From: Bacteroidaceae bacterium
GTDB taxonomy: Bacteria; Bacteroidota; Bacteroidia; Bacteroidales; Bacteroidaceae
DNA: 64,000 bases
Reading direction: 5' to 3'
Assembly: GCA_017650105.1 (NCBI GenBank)
Contig: JAGCFO010000015.1
Span: 97,653 to 161,652, forward strand
Shown in pieces: positions 27,789-35,041 of this stretch. The notes beneath the pieces were generated by a model. That model had not been told where the DNA came from. It did no database searches and saw only the letters and a program-made list of their open reading frames with translations. The position numbers and the translations under genes were made by a program. Numbering within the stretch: the stretch's first letter is position 1; every line of letters begins with the position of its first letter.

Positions 27789-28892
27789 ATGTCGTGTATA
27801 GAGCTATTAGCTAAAACAAGACCTATAGAAAATGCTGGCTCAAGATCCTCCAATCGATTTGATTATCAGATAAACTGGGGGCTCCAGAAACTGCTGAGAC
27901 TAGAGGAAAACGATGAGGACTACATTATGATTTTAGATTATCATGATGATATAGTAATTTGCAGTTCCGACAAACAATCTGACTTCATTGATTTCTACCA
28001 AGTAAAAACTAAAAAGGCTGGTCAATGGAATCTGAGTGCTTTAAACGGTTCTGCGAATTATCTAGGAGATGGCGATAGTGAACATAAAGAAGATGGTCTT
28101 AGTATTCTTTCGAAACTTCTAAAACATACGAAGACGTTTAGCAACAGTCGTAATTTGTTCTTTGTGACTAATTCGTCACTTTCTAAACGCGTGTTTTCTC
28201 GTTCTGATGATTATGTCCAGTTTAATCAATTAACGGATTCTGCAAGGACCTTTATCAAGAAGATTATAAATAAAGAACTTGGAGATATAGAGGATTCCGC
28301 ATTTGAAAAACTTGTTTTTATACAGAACCAAATGAGCATCGGTAGCTTCAAGGAAACTCTTTTAGGTACGCTTAGCCAATTCCTTAAAAATAAGTTCAAT
28401 CTAGTGACTGACGTTAATGCGGTTTATGATACTCTTATCAGTGAGTTACGCAAGCGTAACGACTATGAGAATGAGATAAAGAGTCCAGAAGACCTTGTAA
28501 AACATAAGTCCATCACTCATAAGGAATTTAGCGGGTATCTTAATAATCTGACAATCCAAAAAGAATTTGAAGAACTGAAAAAAAGTATTCTTGACGAAAT
28601 AGATGTTGATGTTAGGTTTGCAGAAAAGCATAAAATAACAGAAAGTTTAAATACAATTTTTCAAGACTCGCTCAATTATGAAAATGATGAACTTTGGAAC
28701 CTCAGATCAGAAATTAGGAATAAAATGAGTGTGACTGATATTTCAGATGACTTGAAAGGTCTTTGGGACTATGCTAATAAGATTTTTGTGGCATTAATGT
28801 CAACGTACAATAATTATAAACAACATTCTGATGTTTACATCAAATCTCTAATACTTTATGTATATGTCCAAGACAACCAGCGAATCGTATAA
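27789..28892 (+). CDS. DUF4297/Cap4-like dsDNA nuclease
   Basis: 367 residues. The N-terminus (SRSSNRFDYQINWGL, then MILDYHDDIVI and DFYQVKTKK) has the Cap4/DUF4297 nuclease layout: a helix with Gln27, Asp53-Asp54 on a strand, and the Q71-V-K73 motif, together a PD-(D/E)xK-type site. In Cap4 effectors of CBASS and in Lamassu LmuA this domain degrades DNA when its sensor partner is triggered. The remaining ~230 residues are helical (including the AEKHKITESL segment) with no SAVED domain, so it is not a canonical CBASS Cap4. Stop codon is 32 bases before the SMC-like ATPase gene, which makes that ATPase the likely control partner. Confidence 0.85.
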   Translation: MSCIELLAKTRPIENAGSRSSNRFDYQINWGLQKLLRLEENDEDYIMILDYHDDIVICSSDKQSDFIDFYQVKTKKAGQWNLSALNGSANYLGDGDSEHKEDGLSILSKLLKHTKTFSNSRNLFFVTNSSLSKRVFSRSDDYVQFNQLTDSARTFIKKIINKELGDIEDSAFEKLVFIQNQMSIGSFKETLLGTLSQFLKNKFNLVTDVNAVYDTLISELRKRNDYENEIKSPEDLVKHKSITHKEFSGYLNNLTIQKEFEELKKSILDEIDVDVRFAEKHKITESLNTIFQDSLNYENDELWNLRSEIRNKMSVTDISDDLKGLWDYANKIFVALMSTYNNYKQHSDVYIKSLILYVYVQDNQRIV

Positions 28893-28924
28893 ACGACTCA
28901 TAAGAAATTTAAGGAAAAAGAAAA

Positions 28925-30619
28925 ATGAAAAATATTCGATTCCAAAAGATAAAAATACTCTCTTATTCGGAGAAGAAAGCAAGGATAATAAATCTGGACT
29001 CTAATTTTGTTCTTATCAAAGGAACCAATCACGTTGGCAAATCTTGCGTGCTTAAGTCGTTATACAGGGCACTCGGAGCGGAAATCAAAAAGATGCCAGA
29101 TACATGGGATATGTCTACAATAATCCTTATACTTAATTTTACTATTGATTATATTCGCTTTAAGTCTTTACTAATTGGTAACGATTTGTTCGTTTTGAAT
29201 CCAGATGGCTCAATTCGTTTTAAAGAGAAAATCGGTAGTGAGTCTTTGAGTGAAAAAATCAACTCACTTTTAGGTGTTAATTTGAGACTCGTTGATAATT
29301 CAGACCTAAATATTCCAGTTGGCGCAAATTTCATGCCTTTTTACATAGATCAAGATGCAGGTTGGAGTGAGGCATGGTCTTCTTTTTCCAAAGTCGGCAC
29401 TCTTGGTGACAAGGCAAATACAAGGCTTTATTTGACAGGTATCATAGACGATGCATATTTCACCTATAAAAAAACGTTGTCTTCTGTAGATAAGGATTTG
29501 AAAAAAAACTCAAGTGATCTCCGCTCATATCAGTTACTTTCAGAACAAGTAAGAAGAAAAATTAAACCTCTTCAACTCGAGTTTGATATCAATGGCTTTA
29601 GGAACAGAATTAATTCATATTTAGAGAAGCTAAAACAACTGAGAGAAATTCAGAATATGCATCTTAGATTGATGCAAGAGCTTTACTCAAAAAAAACGTA
29701 TATTGAATTAAATATTGAACAACTGAAAAAGAACATCAAAGAAATAGAAAAAGATTTTCTGTATGCTCTCAATTTAGAAGAAGTTATAGTTTGCCCTACT
29801 TGTGGGGGGCAATTTACCAATGATATTTCAAGTCGTCATGAGTTAATGAGAGACGAATACGTTTGTCGTGACATGGTGATTCATTGTAATAATGATTTAG
29901 ACAATGTTATGAAACAGATTGAAGCTGCTGTTAAAAAATTAGAAGATATTAATACCGCTATCGAGGAAACACAGAATCTGATAAAATCAAGTAATGATGA
30001 AATTAGCTTAGAAGAAGTGATTGAAGCAAAGTCAAGAGAACATATGCTTGATTTGATTACAATGCAATGTTCTGAACTATCATCAAAAGTGGAAAGTTTG
30101 CAAAAGGAGAAGGACAGACTTGAAGTGATGGTCAATGCATATGAAGATAGCGGACGAAAAGAGGAAGCTGAATCTCTGTTTGCAGATTATGTTGTTGCTG
30201 CAACAAAATCAATGGGATCTTCTGTAAAACAAGAAAAAACTCGTTTCGGTGGTAGAATAACAGCGACAGGCTCAGCTCTTCCTGTGAGTGTCATAGCGCA
30301 TACTTTTTCTTATCTTAAACTAATTCAAAAGTATTCTGGTCCAATATTCATGCCTGTGGTCATAGATGAGCCTAAACAACAAGGACTTCAGCAACAAGGC
30401 TTAAACTTATTAATAGCTTATATGCGAAAAACAATTCCTAAGAATGGGCAACTTATAGTATCATTAGCTGATGATAAGAATATTGACATGCCATCTAATG
30501 CTTTGGTTGTGAATTTAGACAAAACAGGGCGTGTTCTTATTGAAGATGATTTTGAAGAAGTAAAACAAGAAATAGATAACATTCTTGAAAAAGACTTCCA
30601 ACGAATGTGGAATGCTTAA
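28925..30619 (+). CDS. SMC/Rad50-like ATPase with CxxC hook (LmuB/ABC-3C-like)
   Basis: 564 residues. Walker A GTNHVGKS at 33-40; long coiled-coil stretches at about 170-285 and 320-410 flanking a CPTCGG hook at C290/C293; Walker B-like PVVIDEPKQQG near residue 480, followed by a late helix-rich end. The order head-coil-hook-coil-head is that of compact Rad50/SMC proteins, which bridge or sense DNA ends. In Lamassu and other ABC three-component systems such an ATPase controls an effector nuclease of the kind encoded just upstream. No third (LmuC/middle component) gene is visible next to it. Strongly AT-rich, like the rest of this island. It may be the last gene: the next 297 bases are non-coding. 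Confidence 0.85.
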   Translation: MKNIRFQKIKILSYSEKKARIINLDSNFVLIKGTNHVGKSCVLKSLYRALGAEIKKMPDTWDMSTIILILNFTIDYIRFKSLLIGNDLFVLNPDGSIRFKEKIGSESLSEKINSLLGVNLRLVDNSDLNIPVGANFMPFYIDQDAGWSEAWSSFSKVGTLGDKANTRLYLTGIIDDAYFTYKKTLSSVDKDLKKNSSDLRSYQLLSEQVRRKIKPLQLEFDINGFRNRINSYLEKLKQLREIQNMHLRLMQELYSKKTYIELNIEQLKKNIKEIEKDFLYALNLEEVIVCPTCGGQFTNDISSRHELMRDEYVCRDMVIHCNNDLDNVMKQIEAAVKKLEDINTAIEETQNLIKSSNDEISLEEVIEAKSREHMLDLITMQCSELSSKVESLQKEKDRLEVMVNAYEDSGRKEEAESLFADYVVAATKSMGSSVKQEKTRFGGRITATGSALPVSVIAHTFSYLKLIQKYSGPIFMPVVIDEPKQQGLQQQGLNLLIAYMRKTIPKNGQLIVSLADDKNIDMPSNALVVNLDKTGRVLIEDDFEEVKQEIDNILEKDFQRMWNA

Positions 30620-30916
30620 CGTTGACAGCGGTTACACTCTGTTGTATGGCTTAACATCTGTCTTGCTATTGGGTCAAAAAAGGACAAAGCGCATGAAGAC
30701 AGAATGGGAGTTATACAAAGTTGGGAAACAGAAGAGGCGGGTTTGATGAGGTAGCATAAATAGACCTAAGTTAAGACTCTTTTTATTATACTTTATCCTT
30801 AGGGAACTATTTCTGTCGTCGATAGTAAGATTTCCGTCAGAGAAAGAATATACTTTTTGTGCTTAAAAGAAATATCTACACATACAAAAAACCAGATAAA
30901 CTATATTTAAATGTTC
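30620..30916. other. Non-coding gap downstream of the ATPase
   Basis: No gene, hairpin terminator or repeat was recognised. It ends where two convergent transcription units meet, the defence island on plus and the lipoprotein/peptidase pair on minus. Confidence 0.5.
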
Positions 30917-32173
30917 TTAGTTCTCCATGTTTACTTTATTATCATCTATATTCACGCTTTTCATCACGATACGCGAAAACTCGGCTCCTTCTGCCGATGG
31001 AACAGTCAATTCCGTATCCAGTATCATATATTTGTCTGAAAGATAACGCACTTGAGCGTGAAAATCCGTCAAAGGCTGAAGACGCCCAACGGAAAACGGC
31101 CAACCAAGAGTAATTTCAGATCGAGTGGAATCGTAGTTCCAGTTTATTTTCCCATTGAGATAGAGACCTGGTGCATAATACCATTCAACCGAATCTTTAC
31201 CAAATAATAGAATATTTTGAATGGAAGAATGCAGCCAACTTATCGCAGCGAGATGATCGTATTCGAAAAGGTAATGATCGGCTCCCTCCGATTCGTAGCA
31301 TTGGTATACGGAGCCAACCACAAAGGCTCTTCCCAGCAAAGCCGCGGTGAATTCATCGGCAGATAAAGGGAACTGCGCGAAGTCTTCCGTACGGATTCCC
31401 GCGAATGGAACCACGTCCGTTACGAGTGGACCATCAAGTTTCCGCTCTGCCTTCAAGACAGCCTCGTTTGCCTCCTTGGCAGTGTAGACTACACGTAGAA
31501 AACAGTCTTGTGGCATTGTGCCGTCAATACCATATGTCAAATCGGAATTATAATCGTAGTCAACAATCACACAGGAAACGTCGCAGTAGATAAATCGTCC
31601 CGTACGTGTGCCCACCTCTCTTTCAGCACGTGTAGGGAGATTGAGGCTGGCAGGCACAGCGGATCCGAATAGTTTCTGAAAGTAGTCTGGTCCATCAGCA
31701 AAGGGTGCGTATTCTATTTCAACACTGCCATCGGGAAGAAATGTGTATGCTTCACGCCAACAATCGAGGATCAGTTCGGGAGCGTCATAATACTGGCTTA
31801 ATTCATCCGAATAGTCTTTTACCACGTGTATGCCCTCCTCGCAGAAATGGTGGTACATATTATCGAATCTGGCGTTCTCGTCTTTCCAGTTATAGCGGAG
31901 TTCTTTTTCTTCTGTAGATGGCCGTATCGGTTCCTTGTAGAACACCGAGTCGCCCGAGGTGTAACAGACGAAAATATTCATAGGGATATAGTACAAACCT
32001 CCTACCGTGTTAAGAAGTTTCTCCTTACCGACACCTTCAATTTCTAGCTGATTTACAGTTATAGATGTACCAGGGACATGATCAAACCAGTTTTCGGGAG
32101 GATTTTCTTCCGTCTGCTGCTCACAAGAGACAACGAGGAGAAAAAATAATAAAAAAGACAAGAGCTTTTTCAT
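30917..32173 (-). CDS. Lipoprotein of unknown function co-transcribed with the C10 peptidase
   Basis: 418 residues. Signal and lipobox FLLVVSC (Cys17) followed by EQQTEENPPENW. No family recognised; it is beta-rich with many aromatic residues (GLYYIPMNIFVCYTSGDSVFYKE, YSDELSQYYDAPELIL). It starts 6 bases after the stop codon of the peptidase gene, so the pair forms one operon. Short-range partners of C10 peptidases in Bacteroides are sometimes inhibitors that protect the producer; that role is possible but unsupported by motif here. Confidence 0.7.
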   Translation of the reverse strand: MKKLLSFLLFFLLVVSCEQQTEENPPENWFDHVPGTSITVNQLEIEGVGKEKLLNTVGGLYYIPMNIFVCYTSGDSVFYKEPIRPSTEEKELRYNWKDENARFDNMYHHFCEEGIHVVKDYSDELSQYYDAPELILDCWREAYTFLPDGSVEIEYAPFADGPDYFQKLFGSAVPASLNLPTRAEREVGTRTGRFIYCDVSCVIVDYDYNSDLTYGIDGTMPQDCFLRVVYTAKEANEAVLKAERKLDGPLVTDVVPFAGIRTEDFAQFPLSADEFTAALLGRAFVVGSVYQCYESEGADHYLFEYDHLAAISWLHSSIQNILLFGKDSVEWYYAPGLYLNGKINWNYDSTRSEITLGWPFSVGRLQPLTDFHAQVRYLSDKYMILDTELTVPSAEGAEFSRIVMKSVNIDDNKVNMEN

Positions 32174-32179
32174 AGTAGA

Positions 32180-33529
32180 TTAATCGTTTGGGTAAATATC
32201 TATACAAAAAGAACTGAATCTAGAATAATTTATACCATTTGGAGCAGCATAACATCCAGAATCTAAACTCTGATAACTATTCATGTCAAAGACGTTGTTA
32301 AGGAAATATCCATTAAAAAGGCCATATAATCCCCAATTAAAATGATTATAATATAAAGTACGATTATATTCTCTACTTAAAAGCTCCATTACAGGAGAAC
32401 CCTGCATTCTACGGTATTCTAGAACATACACATTAATTGCTTTATAACCGTCTACATTCCACATATGACTATCTGAGTAATTAGCGGTTTCTCCTGCAAT
32501 TATTGCGGGATGCCCATTCCGCAAAGCAGTTCGCATTTCACTTGCATGACTATTAGAATAGTTGTAATAAGTGACATAATGAAAATCCATTTGAGTTAAT
32601 GCACTTCTCAAACCATATTCTGTCGCTCCAGAGTTATTACCAAGATAGTTTATACCACAGTACTCGCCGACTTGCCTCGTTAGATAACCAAGTTGATTAT
32701 GGATATTGTTGCTATTTGCGCAATTAATAAAATGTAAGGGATCGTTGTGTATACGGACCAAATTAATACTGTCCCAATCCAATGTAATACTTGAAGAAGG
32801 ATAATTTCCTTGATATGTTAATTGAATGGAAGAGGGATATTCATAATAACTTAGCACTTGCATAATGGATATAGCTGCACATCCTGCCGCTACAGATGCT
32901 CCATTCGAACTTTTGCAAAAGCGATTGAAAGGGTCCTGTTGATGCCAGCGAGCAAAAAATAATGGACCATATTGTCCAGCATTTACGTATTCCTCTTCAT
33001 AAATCAATTCATACATCGGGTCCAATCTCATGGGAATACTGTCGTTATTGTCAGATGTTAACGAAGAATCCGACATGCAAGCGTACATCCGGGCAAGATC
33101 CATATAAATGCCCAAGCCAATATTCTCTTCTTCAGTAGATTCGTCATACACACCTTGCTCCGTAACCGCAATTAACCCTTCAGTCCTTTTGTTGGCTGAC
33201 ACGACAGCAAATCCGGCATTGTCTTCGTAATTAAATACGTAGAGTATTGTATCTGCGTCTTCAGTGCCACGAGTAATACCTTTTGACGTGATGATTTTTA
33301 CATTGTCAGTAACAACACGTCGTATTTCACGTTCAGCGCGAGTATTAATTCCTGTTTCTAACATTTCAGCAGCTTCCTGGGCAATTTGCAAGGCATCTGA
33401 AAAACTGCGCTTTTCGAACACAGTTTTTTGTACATCTTCTCTTTTCATTGTTTCAAGAGCAATCTCTGATTTTTCACATGATACAAATGCCATTCCGATG
33501 GCAAAAATAATAAAAAGAATCTTTTTCAT
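32180..33529 (-). CDS. C10 (streptopain-like) cysteine peptidase, lipoprotein
   Basis: 449 residues. Lipoprotein signal (FAIGMAFVSC, Cys18). A propeptide of the Spi type covers ~30-170 (DADTILYVFNYEDNAGFAVVSANKR). The mature peptidase has the nucleophile Cys in ASVAAGCAAISIMQVLSYY, the catalytic His in SHMWNVDGY and the Trp-rich YNHFNWGLYGLFNGYF block that corresponds to the substrate-wall region of SpeB. C10 enzymes degrade host proteins and immunoglobulins in streptococci; Bacteroides homologues (Bfp) are surface or secreted proteases. It is made as a lipoprotein, hence likely cell-attached. Paired GTCAC-N7-GTCAC boxes lie 180-240 bases upstream. Confidence 0.88.
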   Translation of the reverse strand: MKKILFIIFAIGMAFVSCEKSEIALETMKREDVQKTVFEKRSFSDALQIAQEAAEMLETGINTRAEREIRRVVTDNVKIITSKGITRGTEDADTILYVFNYEDNAGFAVVSANKRTEGLIAVTEQGVYDESTEEENIGLGIYMDLARMYACMSDSSLTSDNNDSIPMRLDPMYELIYEEEYVNAGQYGPLFFARWHQQDPFNRFCKSSNGASVAAGCAAISIMQVLSYYEYPSSIQLTYQGNYPSSSITLDWDSINLVRIHNDPLHFINCANSNNIHNQLGYLTRQVGEYCGINYLGNNSGATEYGLRSALTQMDFHYVTYYNYSNSHASEMRTALRNGHPAIIAGETANYSDSHMWNVDGYKAINVYVLEYRRMQGSPVMELLSREYNRTLYYNHFNWGLYGLFNGYFLNNVFDMNSYQSLDSGCYAAPNGINYSRFSSFCIDIYPND

Positions 33530-33706
33530 CGTGTTTTATCCATTTTGTTAGTAATAATAATCAATCGTTTTCTTCTAACACGACCTTGCCCTGTCACCAT
33601 TCACTGAAAGTGTCAACAGGAGAGCCGGTGATTGTTTCGTATATTGTTCTTCATTCAATTTGCAAACAAAGAAAAGGAACTGTTTTCTTTTTACCAAGAA
33701 AAAAGC

Positions 33707-33723
33707 GTGACGCAAAGCGTGAC
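33707..33723 (-). promoter_or_regulatory. Direct-repeat box GTCAC-N7-GTCAC (site 4a)
   Basis: Plus-strand GTGACGCAAAGCGTGAC, reading GTCAC-N7-GTCAC toward the C10 peptidase. Confidence 0.6.
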
Positions 33724-33749
33724 TTTTCGCAAAATTCGCCTGTTTTTGC

Positions 33750-33766
33750 GTGACACAAAGCGTGAC
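33750..33766 (-). promoter_or_regulatory. Direct-repeat box GTCAC-N7-GTCAC (site 4b)
   Basis: Plus-strand GTGACACAAAGCGTGAC, identical to site 1 upstream of the S74 gene and 43 bases from site 4a, about four helical turns. Confidence 0.6.
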
Positions 33767-34148
33767 TTTTTGCATTTTGGGCATATAAATGGTTTCGGGA
33801 GACGTGAAACAGAAACTGAAAAGCATGGTGTTTTGTTTTCGTGATAAATAGAGCGGCTTATAATCCCATAACGGGAACGATAGAGGGTGTTTAAGCTCAG
33901 CCGATGGAGGGAAAAAAAGAATTTTTCGAGATTCTTTTTGAGTTCGGCAATGTTCTGGCACGGCCCTTACGGATCTTTGCAGCATCTTAGGATGGAAAGG
34001 GTGTGGCACGGGACGGTTTGCCGTGTGTCTGGCTCATCAGCGGTGGGAGAGGAGAGTCTGAAAATGGACAATCGCGACAGAGGGATGCTCTGAATGGCAC
34101 ACACAGAGTGCGTGCCAACATCTTGGCAAAAGTTGTGTTGGAAAGAGT

Positions 34149-34167
34149 AGATTTTCATCGAAAATCT
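34149..34167. promoter_or_regulatory. Perfect inverted repeat, possible operator
   Basis: AGATTTTC-ATC-GAAAATCT: eight paired bases around a 3-base centre, 54 bases before the ATG of the DUF4248 gene. Its size suits a dimeric HTH repressor; the XRE protein at 37699 is a candidate. Confidence 0.4.
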
Positions 34168-34220
34168 TGGTTGTAATGATGAATTTAAGTACCTTTATAT
34201 CAGTATTTAATCAACAGGAT

Positions 34221-34490
34221 ATGAATAGGAATTATCAATTTCAGCAGGTAGTGTTCTCCGTTCCCGATGGGTTCAAGGTACGCATGTATGGCAAGGCCGA
34301 GCTGGCATTGCTTTACTTCCCCCAGGCGGCAAATAGTGTGAATGCCCGGCGTATGCTCATGCGCATGCTTGTGCGGTGCAAGGAGTGCTATCGGATGCTG
34401 TGCTCGATGGGTTATCAGCGTGGTCTTCACACGTTCACGCCGATGATGGTGGCGTGCATCGTTCACTACTGCGGAGTGCCGCCAGATTAG
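34221..34490 (+). CDS. DUF4248 family small protein
   Basis: 89 residues from the ATG at 34221 (MNRNYQFQQVVFSVPDGFKV); the frame is open 18 codons further up but that part is not conserved-looking. The core FSVPDGFKVRMYGKAELALLYFP and the Cys-containing end (TPMMVACIVHYCGVPPD) match the DUF4248 proteins that precede DUF3987 genes in many Bacteroides and Prevotella genomes. Basic and soluble, with a helix-turn-helix-like middle (NARRMLMRMLVRCKECYRML). Function unknown. First gene of the cassette that continues with the DUF3987 gene. Confidence 0.8.
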   Translation: MNRNYQFQQVVFSVPDGFKVRMYGKAELALLYFPQAANSVNARRMLMRMLVRCKECYRMLCSMGYQRGLHTFTPMMVACIVHYCGVPPD

Positions 34491-34527
34491 TGTAGCGACA
34501 AAAGGACGCCTTTGTGAAGGCTGATAA

Positions 34528-34561
34528 GCCGAGCGAGAGCAATTCAGGGCGAAGCTCAATC
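34528..34561. repeat. Partial copy of the amidase/comF leader element
   Basis: GCCGAGCG-A-GAGCAATT followed by CAGGGCGAAGCTCAATC matches, with about four differences, the same stretch in the comF leader at 43309-43341. As in the full copies, it is followed directly by octamer repeats. Confidence 0.6.
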
Positions 34562-34567
34562 GGGAAA

Positions 34568-34735
34568 TCGGGTGATTGACTAATTGAGGAATCGAGGAAT
34601 CGACTAACTGAGGAATGGAGTAATTGGGGAATGGAGGAAGCAATTAAACGCTTCAACGATTACTCGATTCAACAATTCCAGCTACAACAGTTCCTCAATT
34701 CAACAATTAGACAAAAAGGATAATCGGTCTTCTTA
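34568..34735. repeat. Opposed arrays of degenerate 8-bp repeats
   Basis: 34568-34640 reads in phase as units such as GAGGAATC, GAGGAATC, GACTAACT and GAGGAATG. 34645-34735 reads as CAACGATT, ACTCGATT, CAACAATT and similar, the reverse-complement style. The two halves could fold on each other. Confidence 0.55.
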
Positions 34736-34825
34736 ACATCGGCTGCGCGGACATCAAATATGCCTGTCTCAGAGTTAAACGACAAGATGTTGTTGTTTAA
34801 TAACACTATATTGGCGCTTTGGAAA

Positions 34826-34932
34826 TAATCGGATGATCAAATAATCAGATGATCAGATGATCAGGTAATCAGGTAATCGGATGATCAAATAATCGGATAA
34901 TCAGATAATCAGGTGATTAGGTGATAAAGTAA
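34826..34932. repeat. Degenerate 8-bp tandem array (AATCRGRT style)
   Basis: About 13 in-phase octamers: ATCGGATG, ATCAAATA, ATCAGATG, ATCAGATG, ATCAGGTA, ATCAGGTA and so on. Bases 1-3 (ATC) and the T at position 7 are nearly fixed while the rest vary between purines. Confidence 0.75.
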
Positions 34933-34966
34933 TTGCTTTTGGAGACCAAAAACAAAAAGTCAGAAT

Positions 34967-34996
34967 GCCAAAATGCCAAAATGCATATAGTGTCTT
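34967..34996. repeat. Left arm of inverted repeat flanking the DUF3987 gene
   Basis: GCCAAAATGCCAAAATGCAT then ATAGTGTCTT; its reverse complement recurs at 36597-36626 with one mismatch. The arm ends 45 bases before the DUF3987 ATG. Confidence 0.7.
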
Positions 34997-35041
34997 TTTC
35001 TGCGGACACATGCCATTCAATAATACATAACACTTTTCGAC

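Larger units (their letters stand above)
33530..34220. promoter_or_regulatory. Upstream control region of the C10 peptidase, and gap before the DUF4248 gene
   Basis: 33590-33770 resembles 22260-22430 and carries two direct-repeat boxes. 33840-34140 shows nothing recognisable. 34149-34167 holds a perfect 8-bp inverted repeat just upstream of the DUF4248 gene. Confidence 0.5.
34491..35041. repeat. Repeat-rich gap between DUF4248 and DUF3987 genes
   Basis: No gene. It contains a 34-base relative of the amidase/comF leader (34528-34561), direct octamers (34568-34640), opposed octamers (34645-34735), a second octamer array (34826-34932) and one arm of the inverted repeat that flanks the DUF3987 gene (34967-34996). 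Confidence 0.7.

Noticed and set aside
27789..28892. Canonical CBASS Cap4
   Set aside because: No SAVED domain in the protein and no cyclase (CD-NTase) gene nearby.
33575..34009. 144-residue minus-strand open frame upstream of the C10 peptidase
   Set aside because: Covers the paired regulatory boxes and lacks any domain character.
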